From assembly GCA_964650385.1 (NCBI GenBank), contig CAZYTP010000002.1, forward strand, positions 1 to 64,000: 64,000 nt of DNA. Reading direction: 5' to 3'. How positions within the stretch are numbered: the first letter of the stretch is position 1; the number at the start of each line of letters is the position of its first letter. This document shows positions 51,486-61,694 of this stretch, piece after piece. This DNA is from JAUSPI01 sp964650385. Its GTDB lineage: Bacteria; Desulfobacterota; Syntrophia; Syntrophales; JADFWA01. Both the position numbers and the translations under genes were made by a program. A model generated the notes under the pieces. It made no database searches. It had not been told where the DNA came from and worked only from the letters and a program-made list of their open reading frames with translations.

Positions 51486-52619
51486 CTACTCAGATTTCTC
51501 TTGTAAAATCCGAACCACCTCCTCCATGCGGTGGTTCATGGTGTGATAAGCCAATACTTTTTCCCTGGCTGCATGAGCTATTGCCTTTCTTTTATCTGGG
51601 TGATTAAGATAATAGCCGACTTTTTCAACCAGATCCGGGACATCATCAAAAATAACCAGTTCCTCTCCAGGAGTAAAAAATATTGCTATTTCATCGTTAT
51701 GGTCCGAAATCAGAAACCCCTCGCAGGCAAGCACATCAAAAAACCTTTGATTGAGACCGCGCCTTATCTGAGGTTGCGTTATGTTGAGATTGATAGCTGC
51801 CGAGCTGTAAAAAATAGGCAGTTCATTGTAGTATTCAATTCTTGGAAGGATTTGATGCTGATATACCCCGACAAGGTCCCAATCACTCCCAACCACCTTT
51901 AAATCAGCCAGATCGCGAAGTGCCAAAACAGGGGTTTTCCGTCGTTCCTGACTGGCGACCGTTTCCACAAACTTGATAATCAGCATTATTAGATGCAGGT
52001 GTAACCCTCTATCCTTCAATACGTTAATCGTTTCAGGAATATCAATACCATCATGAGCGGCAATGCCTATTAACCCCCTCACTAATTCAGAGTCTTCATC
52101 ACTCATATTCCAGTCTTTCAAAATCAATTCCCATTGGTCATGTGCCTTCTTTATGTGCAGATTTGCCACAAAGCCAACTTCTGTTGTGAACTCTTTTCTG
52201 GTTTTTTCTGAGGGCTTGAAGATAGTTGGTGTGGTTCCCAGATGTAAGTACCTCACCTTATCGTAACCGGCCCCCCGCATGATATCCACATAATAGCGAT
52301 CCATACAGAAATGGTAGACATGCCGGTAATGCCTGCGCCATGCCGGCAATAAAAACTTATAAGGGGCATCATGGTGCCAGATTGCTAATTTTATATTGTA
52401 GTCATTGCAAATGCTTAGCAGGGTTGCTTCAGAATCGTCGTCAAAACAAAAAATAACCTCTATTTCGTTTTCTTCAACCATTCTGATAATAGAAAGCTTG
52501 TCGTTGCCAATTCCATAGGGATTGAATTCATGGCTGAAAACGTCATGTCCCAGATCTTTCAGGGCCGAAATCCATTGTCGTTCAATTATCCCCTCCGCAC
52601 TCGGTATCAGTATTTTCAT
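51486..52619 (-). CDS. Glycosyltransferase, CgeB-like
   Basis: 377 residues from ATG 52619 (MKILIPSAEGIIERQWISALKDLGHDVFSHEF); the frame is open further upstream but overlaps the next gene. The C-terminal half has the CgeB/GT1-like end LNQRFFDVLACEGFLISDHNDEIAIFF and DDVPDLVEKVGYYLNHPDKRKAIAHAAREKVL. Donor and acceptor are unknown. It is the last gene of a minus-strand operon. Confidence 0.82.
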   Translation of the reverse strand: MKILIPSAEGIIERQWISALKDLGHDVFSHEFNPYGIGNDKLSIIRMVEENEIEVIFCFDDDSEATLLSICNDYNIKLAIWHHDAPYKFLLPAWRRHYRHVYHFCMDRYYVDIMRGAGYDKVRYLHLGTTPTIFKPSEKTRKEFTTEVGFVANLHIKKAHDQWELILKDWNMSDEDSELVRGLIGIAAHDGIDIPETINVLKDRGLHLHLIMLIIKFVETVASQERRKTPVLALRDLADLKVVGSDWDLVGVYQHQILPRIEYYNELPIFYSSAAINLNITQPQIRRGLNQRFFDVLACEGFLISDHNDEIAIFFTPGEELVIFDDVPDLVEKVGYYLNHPDKRKAIAHAAREKVLAYHTMNHRMEEVVRILQEKSE

Positions 52620-52626
52620 TGTTCCA

Positions 52627-53952
52627 TCATAAATTAGTATGCCGGTGAGGCCTGATGTCGTCAAGGCGGGCTGTTGCGGTAGGGTCATCAGGGTCTATGG
52701 TAAGGACCTTTTGGAAAAATTTAACGGCGCTATCCGTGTCTTTTAAAGCGAAACTTATTTGACCCAGCAGCTTATAGGCTTCGACTAAATTGCCTCCTAT
52801 TTCAATCTCCCTTTCAAGGACATTCATGGCTTCGCCATACATATTCATATTCAGGTATACGACCGCCTTATGACAATTAACGTTCGGGTAATCCGGCTGA
52901 ATTTCCAGGGCCAGGTCATAATTCAATATGGCCATTTCCGCACTTCCAACCGCATAGTGGGCACGTCCGAGAAGAAAAAAAAGGGTTGGAAGCCGGAGTC
53001 CCATATTGATTACACGGTTAAGTATTTCAATGGCAGTTTTGTGCTTGTTTTCAAAGAAATATATCTGAGCCAGATTATGACAAGCGCCCGCATGATCCGG
53101 TTTCCGTTCAAGGACCCACAGGTATTCATTTTTTGCTTCATCATAATGGCTTACCCTGTCCAGGGCCAGCCCACGATTAAACCTGAGTTCAAGCATATCA
53201 GGGAAAACAGCGCATCCCCGGTTTAACACTTCAAGGGCTTTATCCGGCATATTCAATTCCAGGTATTGTTCTGCCAGACCCTTGTAGGCTATCCGGTCGT
53301 GAGGATTGTCCTTAAGCCTTTTCTTCCCGAGGCTAAGGTATTTTTCCTGCTTGCCCTTTATACGATCCAGTCTCAATCTACCGTAATGATGGATAGGGAT
53401 GTCTGTCTTGTAAGAGGTTTTTCCGGACTGTCCGAAGGATTGTGATACTGTTTCATGGACTTTCCCGGTAAAGTATATATCCGGATCTTTCTTAAAAAGA
53501 CGTATCAAATCCACCGGTATAAACCCGGGCAGACCTTTTTCTTCTTCATAGTCGTTTGTAGTCAATGTTGAATTGGCAAATAATCGGGTGTCATAGTTTC
53601 TCAAAATGAGCTCTAAGCCATCAGTTTTTACTGAATTAATGATATGTCTGATTTTATCGAGATCCCTTGCTGCTATTACCTCATCGGCATCCATGATTAA
53701 TATCCAGTTTCCGGTGGCATATGCGATTGACTGATTCCTGTGTTTGCTGTAGTCGTCTTCCCATGGATGATTAAATACTTTAGCATCGTAGCTTCTGGCA
53801 ATATCGACAGTGCGATCGGTTGATCCTGTGTCTACCACAACAATTTCATCGGCCAGGCCCCTAACGCTATCTAGGCATTGGGGAAGAAAATCTTCCTCAT
53901 CTTTTGTTATCATGCAAAGTGATATTTTATTGTCCGGATTGGATACTGGCAT
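52627..53952 (-). CDS. GT2 glycosyltransferase with TPR repeats
   Basis: 441 residues. The GT2 domain fills residues 1-110 (SLCMITKDEEDFLPQCLDSVRGLADEIVVVDTGSTDRT; the metal site DADE in WILIMDADEVI). From about 210 TPR-like repeats follow (YKGLAEQYLELNMPDKALEVL; HNLAQIYFFENKHKTAIEIL). This SunS/TPR-fused form occurs in flagellin glycosylation islands. It starts eight bases after the upstream gene. Confidence 0.88.
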   Translation of the reverse strand: MPVSNPDNKISLCMITKDEEDFLPQCLDSVRGLADEIVVVDTGSTDRTVDIARSYDAKVFNHPWEDDYSKHRNQSIAYATGNWILIMDADEVIAARDLDKIRHIINSVKTDGLELILRNYDTRLFANSTLTTNDYEEEKGLPGFIPVDLIRLFKKDPDIYFTGKVHETVSQSFGQSGKTSYKTDIPIHHYGRLRLDRIKGKQEKYLSLGKKRLKDNPHDRIAYKGLAEQYLELNMPDKALEVLNRGCAVFPDMLELRFNRGLALDRVSHYDEAKNEYLWVLERKPDHAGACHNLAQIYFFENKHKTAIEILNRVINMGLRLPTLFFLLGRAHYAVGSAEMAILNYDLALEIQPDYPNVNCHKAVVYLNMNMYGEAMNVLEREIEIGGNLVEAYKLLGQISFALKDTDSAVKFFQKVLTIDPDDPTATARLDDIRPHRHTNL

Positions 53953-53959
53953 GAAATTC

Positions 53960-55510
53960 TTATCTTCTCCTTAGCCGTTCTATGATGGGGGTAAAATTGT
54001 ATTGAACAATATCAAGTACGGTTACGAAATCTTCTGCTTGAAATGCCATATGAGCTTCTTTTATTGCAGGCATCAGTTCGTGGGATAATATCTCTTCATA
54101 GCCGTTGCCATATCCGTTACCGTTTAGATATCTCAATATCTTATCTAACTGGCAGATAAATTCGGAGAACGCATCGATAAAATATTGTTTGTTCCCGAGG
54201 TAGAACTGCTTGACGAGCAAATCTCTTTGATTCCCGAACATACTTACAGCCGATTCTATACCATCACTTTCTAAGCGGCTTGTGCCTGGCTTATCGAATA
54301 GTGGAAATATTCCTTCGGCCATTTCATCAATATCATTTACGGAAATTAATGTCTGATCAAACCCTGATCGAAGGTGGGTCAAAAAGAGTTTGATATTATT
54401 CTCGGGCCAAGTAAGAGGTGGAAGGTTATCTTTTCTTATTGATTCGGCAAGTTCGAATGCTTTGCATACATGCCGGGGGGTAATGGCTTTCAGGCATTTG
54501 TGTTCAAATGTACATTCTTCAGGTACCAGGCAGGGGCTGCATGGTTCATCTGCATATAGGACAAGATTTCCCGTTCCATAAGGCCCTGTTTCCCATGGAT
54601 AAGCCGTGCCATAGAATAATGCCAGAACCGGTGTTCCCACTGAGGTTGCCATGTGCATGGTGCCCGTATCTCCCGTTATCAAATATTGACATTGTTCAAG
54701 CACGCCGCCCAAAGTGTTAAGATCCGTTTTTCCTATCAAATCTATAATACAACCATTTTTTGAACCAAGATTGTGGCGAATTGTTTCGGCCAGTTCTTTT
54801 TCATCATCGCTTCCAAGGAGCACGACCTTTTTGTTTCTGTCTTTGATCAGCCATTTTATGACGTGGGCATAGTTTTCGGGTCCCCATTGACGAAATGAGC
54901 GGGCAGCGCCCATTTGCACAGCAACCAATAAGTCATCATCCTTTATACCTCCTCTTGACAGAAGATGCTTTGCATCCGAACGGGCTATTTCCGGGACATA
55001 GAAAACCATTTTTCCACACCCCGGTGAAATCCCGGCTATATGACAACTCCAGTCAACCAGGTTTCGATTGTTGTGATTACGGTTTGTCCTGATGGTTTCG
55101 AAAAGTTCTTGTGATGTATCGTCCGTAAAGATAAATCCCCGTTCAGGAGAAAAACTTCCTCCCAGTACTTCTCCGGTTCCGATCAACCAGGCTAAGATGG
55201 CGCCAAGTTCATACTGCCGGTTGACAATTAACTGAAAATCTTTTCGCTTTAGCTCAGAGATAAGGTCATACAATTCATTATATATCTTGGAATAATGTTC
55301 CGGTCTGTTTTTCAGGAACCAGCGGTACTCTTTTTCCGGTATCGAAAATACTTCATCAACATTCGGATTGCATGACACTAAATCGGTCATATCACTGCCG
55401 GTAAGGAAAGAAATCTTCCCGTCCGGAAACTTTTTCTTAAGACCCTCCAGCATCGGGGTTAACTGAAGTATGTCTCCGAATCTATGAGTCCTTATTACAA
55501 GAATATTCAT
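53960..55510 (-). CDS. GT9 (heptosyltransferase-like) glycosyltransferase with C-terminal extension
   Basis: 516 residues. N-terminal MNILVIRTHRFGDILQLTPMLEGLKKKFPD and the C-lobe DLIGKTDLNTLGGVLEQCQYLITGDTGTMHMATSVGTPVLALFYGTAYPWETGPYG are GT9. About 150 residues follow that are helical and unlike the standard family. The substrate may be ADP-heptose, but this is unproven. Its ATGA overlaps the end of the upstream Maf-like gene. Confidence 0.87.
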   Translation of the reverse strand: MNILVIRTHRFGDILQLTPMLEGLKKKFPDGKISFLTGSDMTDLVSCNPNVDEVFSIPEKEYRWFLKNRPEHYSKIYNELYDLISELKRKDFQLIVNRQYELGAILAWLIGTGEVLGGSFSPERGFIFTDDTSQELFETIRTNRNHNNRNLVDWSCHIAGISPGCGKMVFYVPEIARSDAKHLLSRGGIKDDDLLVAVQMGAARSFRQWGPENYAHVIKWLIKDRNKKVVLLGSDDEKELAETIRHNLGSKNGCIIDLIGKTDLNTLGGVLEQCQYLITGDTGTMHMATSVGTPVLALFYGTAYPWETGPYGTGNLVLYADEPCSPCLVPEECTFEHKCLKAITPRHVCKAFELAESIRKDNLPPLTWPENNIKLFLTHLRSGFDQTLISVNDIDEMAEGIFPLFDKPGTSRLESDGIESAVSMFGNQRDLLVKQFYLGNKQYFIDAFSEFICQLDKILRYLNGNGYGNGYEEILSHELMPAIKEAHMAFQAEDFVTVLDIVQYNFTPIIERLRRR

Positions 55511-56163
55511 AAGTCTTTTATTACATCAATGAGTTTCTCAACGCCCGTTGCTAACAAATTGTCTGTGCCGCAATCATTATTCCTCCCGGCGGTTAATCTC
55601 ATTTTAAGCAGGCTGTCATCAAGGATCCGGATTACGGAGGAGTAGAATTCCGGGTAAAGAGATGTTGCAGGAAGGAATACATGATACGTGAAAAGATTGT
55701 CGAGTGAATCGGAAAGAGTCTGCTTGACCGAATCTACGTCCTGGCCAATCAGGAAATGAACGTTTACAATGTCCATTACTTTAGATAGATCAGAGACTTC
55801 CAACGCCAGACGAAACAGAGACTCGTCTGCTTCAACAAGATAGACAGGTTTGATATTTTTGTATCTCTTTAAAAATTCGAGAACATGATACCCCAGACCA
55901 TACCCGAGTATAACTGTGTTACCATTTTGCACGAATTGACAATCAGTCCATATCCTGGCCTCTCTTTCCGGGTCTACCATGCTGTGAATGTAACGATATA
56001 TGCCCCCTCCCATATTCCGCCTGACGGTAAGACTGCCGGAATCCGTCCTGATAGATTCTAATGAGCTATCGGGGGCCATATCCTTAAACAAATCCGCCAA
56101 GTTTCTATTCTTGCTGCGGAGGAGTTTTAGCATATTGGACTTGTAGCTATCATCCATCAGCAT
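55507..56163 (-). CDS. Short Maf-like (DUF115 N-terminal region) protein
   Basis: 218 residues from ATG 56163; a TTG at 56187 and an ATG at 56157 are alternatives. It matches the N-terminal part of Maf proteins: VILGYGLGYHVLEFLKRYKNIKPVYLVEADESLFRLALEVSDLSKVMDIVNVHFLIGQD parallels FLGFGLGYHLYMFSKIY and the following region of the next gene upstream. The catalytic DUF115 core is absent. It may be a truncated paralogue or an accessory subunit. It overlaps both neighbours slightly, so it appears translated. Confidence 0.75.
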   Translation of the reverse strand: MLMDDSYKSNMLKLLRSKNRNLADLFKDMAPDSSLESIRTDSGSLTVRRNMGGGIYRYIHSMVDPEREARIWTDCQFVQNGNTVILGYGLGYHVLEFLKRYKNIKPVYLVEADESLFRLALEVSDLSKVMDIVNVHFLIGQDVDSVKQTLSDSLDNLFTYHVFLPATSLYPEFYSSVIRILDDSLLKMRLTAGRNNDCGTDNLLATGVEKLIDVIKDL

Positions 56164-58069
56164 GTCCGCTGCCAAGTTGTTCCGCAAGCCTTTTTTCTGA
56201 CTTTACAACTAAGTCCAGGGTTGATACCAAAAGCTGACCTAATGTTCCAATAATTTCTTTAATTGCCAGTATCTGGGCCGAGCGTAGACACTCCTCGTCA
56301 GAATATATCTCTGGAAGAGAATTCATTTTATTGTAAAACCATAGCATGGGTACCTGAAGTGTCTGCCCCGCAATCTCATATACACTTTGGATACTTTTGC
56401 GCGACTCCAGAACATTAGTGACCTTTTCAATAATTTTCATGAGGGCGGCGCTATTAATTTTTGCCCCCTCATGGATGAAAGGATTGATCATGTTTTTATG
56501 AGCCGCGTGTATCTCTTTTCGATACTCTATATATTCTTCTAATATTTTTTCAATGCCTGCACGGGTTTCACCTAAGCGGTAAAAAAAAGTTTCAAGTTCT
56601 TTTCGTGTATCCAGGTTTTTGTCAAAGCCCTCAAGGGTTTTTTCTATTATTGATTCTGGATAAATCTTTTTTTGACAATACTTTTCGATGGCTTCTTCAA
56701 GCCGCATGATTTTAGTTCCTCTGATTCTTGCGCCACCCTCTGTCGCGTTAATGCAGATCCCCGGATAGTAGCTCACATCTTCTTCAATGGCTTTTCTAAA
56801 GTGGAACCATGTCTTTGATGTCTTGACAGGATTTCCGTTGTTTCCCTCCACTTCAAGAATGTCTTTATGATAATAATCGTCACACTCCCCAAAGGGCATC
56901 TCCTGTACATGGGTATCGCCGTCTTCGGCCAGAGCAAGGTCCTGTCCTGTCAGAATGATAGGATCGCAACCCAACTTTTGAGCTACGGTGAAAGCCATAT
57001 TCGCAACGGAGGGACCAACTAAAAGTTGTCCCTTGTCATGGTGGAGCCACTCAAACTGTAGAAATGATCGGTGTACAATGATTTTTTTGCCCTTGAAACT
57101 ATCAAAGGTGCGTGATTTGACCAACGGGCAGAAAGCATAGTAAATGCCCTCAAAATCAGGAATGTCCTCGAAAAAATATTCCGAGCCATCTGTTCTTTCC
57201 ATACCAACCACAATATGGGGGCGAATTCCTCGATTAATTAACGGCTGTAAACTCGCGTCACAGCATATGATCAAGGCCCGGTCACGAATTTCTTTTAGCA
57301 AGTGCATGTTTTTGTTAAGAGAGGGGCCGGAAGCGACTGTTATGGCGGGCATACCTTTAAATTTGTCATATAAAAGATTAATACCGGGATTTGAGACTAT
57401 GTTTTCAAGATTGCCAAGGATGTTCTCCATTCCAAGAAGTGAATCCATTGGGTCGTTTCCAGCAGTAATCATCATCTGACAGCTTGCATTTTTTACGGTA
57501 TTGACCACCTTTGTGTAGTATTCAGGATTCAGTGAAATATGCGATGGCAGCGGAACAATCTTAAAAGATCTCATGTAAATGTGATTGTCCATTGCCAGGA
57601 TTTCTCTTCGAATTTTAAAAAAAGATTTTTCCGGCTCGTTACCTATAAAAAAGTAGATATCCGGATGTTTGATAAACTCTTCCATGTCGACCATTTCCAG
57701 CGCTAATCGAAACAAACTGATATCTTCCTCAAAAATAAGAATTTTCTTTGATCCCAAACCATTCGCGTAAATCTTTGAAAACATGTAAAGATGATAACCT
57801 AATCCGAATCCCAGGAACACAACGATTGGGGCATACTTGATGTTCAGTTCTTCAAAATATGCCTTGCAATAGTTGAAAGGGTTATCGTTGTCATACAGCA
57901 TCAATACGTCCGATTCTCTCGAGATCATCACATTGGGTTCACCGTTATGTGACTTTGTGGTTTTGTACCTGTCGGTATCTATAGTCTCATTTTTAATTTC
58001 TATGGCAAGCTCAGGATATTTCTGTTCAAGAGCCGCCATGTTTTTTTTGAAAATTTTATTTTCATCCAT
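56150..58069 (-). CDS. Maf-type motility accessory glycosyltransferase (DUF115)
   Basis: 639 residues. The N-terminal Maf region (PIVVFLGFGLGYHLYMFSKIY, LIFEEDISLFRLALEMVDMEEF) precedes the DUF115 core (GMPAITVASGPSLNKNMHLLKEIRDRALIICCDASLQPLINRGIRPHIVVGMERTDGSEYFFE, GQLLVGPSVANMAFTVAQKLGCDPIILTGQDLAL). Maf proteins add nonulosonic or related sugars to flagellin in studied bacteria, usually on Ser/Thr. Location next to fliC supports this. It overlaps the upstream gene by eight bases. Confidence 0.9.
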   Translation of the reverse strand: MDENKIFKKNMAALEQKYPELAIEIKNETIDTDRYKTTKSHNGEPNVMISRESDVLMLYDNDNPFNYCKAYFEELNIKYAPIVVFLGFGLGYHLYMFSKIYANGLGSKKILIFEEDISLFRLALEMVDMEEFIKHPDIYFFIGNEPEKSFFKIRREILAMDNHIYMRSFKIVPLPSHISLNPEYYTKVVNTVKNASCQMMITAGNDPMDSLLGMENILGNLENIVSNPGINLLYDKFKGMPAITVASGPSLNKNMHLLKEIRDRALIICCDASLQPLINRGIRPHIVVGMERTDGSEYFFEDIPDFEGIYYAFCPLVKSRTFDSFKGKKIIVHRSFLQFEWLHHDKGQLLVGPSVANMAFTVAQKLGCDPIILTGQDLALAEDGDTHVQEMPFGECDDYYHKDILEVEGNNGNPVKTSKTWFHFRKAIEEDVSYYPGICINATEGGARIRGTKIMRLEEAIEKYCQKKIYPESIIEKTLEGFDKNLDTRKELETFFYRLGETRAGIEKILEEYIEYRKEIHAAHKNMINPFIHEGAKINSAALMKIIEKVTNVLESRKSIQSVYEIAGQTLQVPMLWFYNKMNSLPEIYSDEECLRSAQILAIKEIIGTLGQLLVSTLDLVVKSEKRLAEQLGSGHADG

Positions 58070-60521
58070 TAATTATCTCCTTCAGGGCCTTGCCTGTTCT
58101 GTTCATCCATTGATTGACTTTTTCAATTTCATGTTTGTTCGATATTTTTGTTTGTATGATAAATTCCAGTATTTCGTTACAGAGATCGACGGCTTCCATC
58201 AGGTTTTTTTCAAGGAAATGCAGGCCAAGCTTACCGAAGACGACGCCAACATCAGCAAAATCGTTGATTGTCAATTCTACCTCGACACCTTCGTCTTTTG
58301 ATAATTCAATTACAGAATCTATGGCTTTTTCCCATTCCCCACATTTGGCAAGCACGTAAATGGCCCCCACCTTATACCTGATGTTCCAGGGATCTTCATT
58401 ACGGGCATTACTCAGGTGTTTAATGCCTTCTTCCATGTTTCCCATTCCCACCAGCGCCATTCCGTAAAGATAAGATGCTCTTGCAAAATCTGCCCTGTTA
58501 TTTTTGGCTTTTATAATTTCAATATAAGACTCCAGCGCATAAATATCTTCATATCTATTATTCGTAAGATTTATTTCCGCATTAGACAGAATCAACTCTA
58601 TGGAATCAGGAAACATTTTCAACCCTTTGCGAACAAGCTCCGTTATTATGGCGGGGATTTTGCCTGTGGAAACATAATATTCAGCAATCTTTCCCAAAAG
58701 GATGGGGTCTTCTATCTCGATTTTTTCTAACCACGAAAGCGCGGTATCGAGTTCCCCAAGTTTTAAAAAGTAAGTAAATCCCTTCAGTGCCTTTTTGGAT
58801 TCAGAAATAGAACTGAAGGACGCACGGACTGCACTCATTTTTCGCCGTGCTCTCTTTTCTTGATCGATTTTCGAATGAATAATTCTAAATTGCTCATTCC
58901 GTTCAATTTTTATGTCTGTGTTACGAATTGATTTATCCACACACTCGTAAGCTTCGCCACTAAACTTAATGCCTTTATTAGCGGGAAACAGCCGTATCTG
59001 ATAATCCGCTTCATTTGTTTTCGGCAGGCGCAGCATTACCGCGATTTCTTCGTCCTTGTCTTCAGGTTCGACTCTTATTTGGTAGGCTTTGTTACGATCT
59101 GCCGGCATGATCTGTTTGAATAGACCTAAGTTTATTCTTTCTCTCGCATCGATGAATTCGTCCGCATCGAGATACAGGACATAATCGCCCGTCACTTTCT
59201 CAAGAGCAAGATTTCTTGCCTTTGAAAAATCGTCTTCCCACGGAGCATCTATGATAATATCCGTAAACTCCCTGACAATTTTTTTTGTGCCATCCGTGGA
59301 TCCTGTATCTACAACGATGATTTCTTCAGCCATAGGTGCTATAGATTCAAGCGCTTTGCGTATGTTATGTTCTTCATCCCGTGCTATCATACAAACACTC
59401 AGTTTTACCGGTTTCCAGTTTTCCTTTTCGACGATTTGAATAATTGGTCGGAAGTTTTCTTCAAGGGGATAGCTTTGAGCACGCTTTAAGAGGGAAAGGG
59501 CTTTGTCTTTTCGTCCCTGGAGCAGGGAAACCTTTGCCAGTGCGGATAGAGCTTCACCGAGGGTTTTATCAGGGGCAGATTCAATATATTTTTCAAGACA
59601 GAGAACTGCCTTTTCCAGATCAAGAAAGTTGGCGTAAATTATGCCGCCAATCTTGTAGGGTTCGAGAGTATCAAAAAACTCCCACTGCTCTTTCCATGTT
59701 TCGAAGAACTCTCTCGCCTCATTGTACCTGCCAAACTGTCCAAGATAACACAGCATGCTCAGATACATTCTCTCACCACCCAAACCCATCGAAAGCCCTT
59801 TGTGGTATGTAACCAAGTCATTCATTGTCAATACGGAATAGATAAGAGAGTTGTCTTCGAGTTCAAACAAGTTGTCCTCTTCCACCGGTCCACATGACAG
59901 TTCGCCTTTCAAATATTTAAGCCCTTGTTCTTTATCTCCTGCAATAGGTTCTTCTTTCTGTTCCTTCCAGCAGGGATGGATTTCAATTTCAGCAAAATGA
60001 CCATGTTTTAATGAAAAGAGATTCTTTTTTGAGCCGGCAACCATTGCCTCAAGAATATCAAGGAGGTGACGATGATGGACCAGGCGAATTTCAATTTTTG
60101 ATGTGTATGCAGAATCCTTTATATATTTATATTGTTCAGTGATCTTCATCCATTGATAGTTCTCAAGAATTTCCGGCCCCATGGAATCCTTAACGATCAG
60201 GCTGTATCCCTGCAGAGAACTTTCATTAAGTATTTTGTCGAGTTTGATATTAGGCTTGAGTACCGGTTTCTCGTCTGGCTTTACAAAAAGTATCCAATCC
60301 GATCCTACAGCCCGCTTCACGTCTTTTTCAATACCGGCCAGGGAAGACTCATTTTGCACAATGGTCACCCCTTTTTGTTTAGCTACAGTTATACTGTCAT
60401 CCATGGATTTAAGATCGATGTAAACTATATTTTGGCTCAATTTCAGACAACTATCAATGCATTCTCCTAACAGGTCAGAGTTATCCTTGCCAACAATGCA
60501 TATTGATAAATTATTTTGCAT
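58062..60521 (-). CDS. Two-domain GT2 glycosyltransferase with TPRs
   Basis: 819 residues. The N-terminal 200 residues are GT2-like but weak (LSICIVGKDNSDLLGECIDSCLKLSQNIVYIDLKSMDD; VKPDE in place of DxD). A helical linker with TPR-like repeats follows, then at about 375 an intact GT2 (LSVCMIARDEEHNIRKALESIAPMAEEIIVVDTGSTDGT; metal site DADEF). More TPRs end the chain. One active and one degenerate domain is the likely picture. It lies beside Maf. Confidence 0.85.
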   Translation of the reverse strand: MQNNLSICIVGKDNSDLLGECIDSCLKLSQNIVYIDLKSMDDSITVAKQKGVTIVQNESSLAGIEKDVKRAVGSDWILFVKPDEKPVLKPNIKLDKILNESSLQGYSLIVKDSMGPEILENYQWMKITEQYKYIKDSAYTSKIEIRLVHHRHLLDILEAMVAGSKKNLFSLKHGHFAEIEIHPCWKEQKEEPIAGDKEQGLKYLKGELSCGPVEEDNLFELEDNSLIYSVLTMNDLVTYHKGLSMGLGGERMYLSMLCYLGQFGRYNEAREFFETWKEQWEFFDTLEPYKIGGIIYANFLDLEKAVLCLEKYIESAPDKTLGEALSALAKVSLLQGRKDKALSLLKRAQSYPLEENFRPIIQIVEKENWKPVKLSVCMIARDEEHNIRKALESIAPMAEEIIVVDTGSTDGTKKIVREFTDIIIDAPWEDDFSKARNLALEKVTGDYVLYLDADEFIDARERINLGLFKQIMPADRNKAYQIRVEPEDKDEEIAVMLRLPKTNEADYQIRLFPANKGIKFSGEAYECVDKSIRNTDIKIERNEQFRIIHSKIDQEKRARRKMSAVRASFSSISESKKALKGFTYFLKLGELDTALSWLEKIEIEDPILLGKIAEYYVSTGKIPAIITELVRKGLKMFPDSIELILSNAEINLTNNRYEDIYALESYIEIIKAKNNRADFARASYLYGMALVGMGNMEEGIKHLSNARNEDPWNIRYKVGAIYVLAKCGEWEKAIDSVIELSKDEGVEVELTINDFADVGVVFGKLGLHFLEKNLMEAVDLCNEILEFIIQTKISNKHEIEKVNQWMNRTGKALKEIING

Positions 60522-60583
60522 CTTTGCTCCTTATCAACTCAGAATCCGGATTTTGTGATAGAAAACTCTTGTAAAATATGGAT

Positions 60584-61666
60584 TTAGATTACTGCCAGGA
60601 ACAAGTTTTTACACTCATAAATAACGTGGGCCATTATCTGTTCAAGGCTGACACTGTCATGATAAAATGCCTTGCAATTCTCATAGCCTTGCGGGCATTC
60701 ATCTGCCACTCTTCCGCATGGCGAGCAATCGATTTCACTGGCCATGCAAACTACATTTTTGTGCCACCGAAAGATTCCAGGCTTGGTGGTGCTCAAAAGG
60801 GCAATCGTCCTTACGCCGAGGATATTTGCAAGATGTACAGGAAAGGAGTCTATCCCTATCACCATGTCCATCTGTTTTGTCAGCGCTGCCAGTTCAAATG
60901 TCGTGGTTCTCCCGGAATAATCATAATATCCATGTATCGGAAAGACATATCCGTCATTTAATCTCTGGGTTCCGAAACGATAAACTTCAAAACCCGTTTC
61001 AATCATGGTAGAGATCAACTGATGAGCCAACCCATTTGGATAATTTCTTATTGCCCCTTTTGATTCAAAGTTTACACCTATGCGAACTTTTTTGTTGTTC
61101 GTTACTTTTATGCGCTGGAGGATATCGTTCGGGATAGAATAATAACCGTGGCATTGAGCTATATCAATCCGATAGGCCTGGGCAAGTTCCTCCATGATAC
61201 ATCTTTCCCATCTTCTTGTCTGATCCGGTATAAAGTTTGTCACATCCGTTTGAATGTAGTCATATTCATCTATTGTTTCGATTTCGATCGGAAAGGTGAG
61301 TCGCTTTCCACTAAAACCCATGGGTTTTAAAACGTAATGCCAGACATCATGGTTGCAAGAGATATCAATATGCAGGTTGTATTTTTTTTCAATAAGATGG
61401 AGTAAAATGGTTACTGAAATAGCATCCCCAAAGCCTCCATGAAATATAAAGAGAACCCTTGTCGAATTATTCCCAGGCGTTAATATTTCTTGGGGCAGAT
61501 GGCGTAAATCATTTTCATTTCCAACAACCTTACCCCAGTTCTGGTTGAGTATACCCTCAAGAAGAAGGTCATGAACCAGATAAACAAACCCACGGTGCAA
61601 GGTCTTCCCTCCAAAATGTGGATCGTTTACTTCAACTTTATTTTCAGTAATTTCGACTAAACGCAT
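60584..61666 (-). CDS. GT9-like glycosyltransferase
   Basis: 360 residues. An N-terminal preamble of 70 residues is followed by RVLFIFHGGFGDAISVTILLHLIEKKYNLHIDISCNHDV, and the C-lobe ELAALTKQMDMVIGIDSFPVHLANILGVRTIALLSTTKPGIF is GT9-like. A Cys-rich segment (IDCSPCGRVADECPQGYENCKAF) close to the end is like the metal or structural Cys of some GT9. Substrate not known. Confidence 0.8.
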   Translation of the reverse strand: MRLVEITENKVEVNDPHFGGKTLHRGFVYLVHDLLLEGILNQNWGKVVGNENDLRHLPQEILTPGNNSTRVLFIFHGGFGDAISVTILLHLIEKKYNLHIDISCNHDVWHYVLKPMGFSGKRLTFPIEIETIDEYDYIQTDVTNFIPDQTRRWERCIMEELAQAYRIDIAQCHGYYSIPNDILQRIKVTNNKKVRIGVNFESKGAIRNYPNGLAHQLISTMIETGFEVYRFGTQRLNDGYVFPIHGYYDYSGRTTTFELAALTKQMDMVIGIDSFPVHLANILGVRTIALLSTTKPGIFRWHKNVVCMASEIDCSPCGRVADECPQGYENCKAFYHDSVSLEQIMAHVIYECKNLFLAVI

Positions 61667-61694
61667 TTCTCTTCATCCAGTGTATTAGAAGGAA

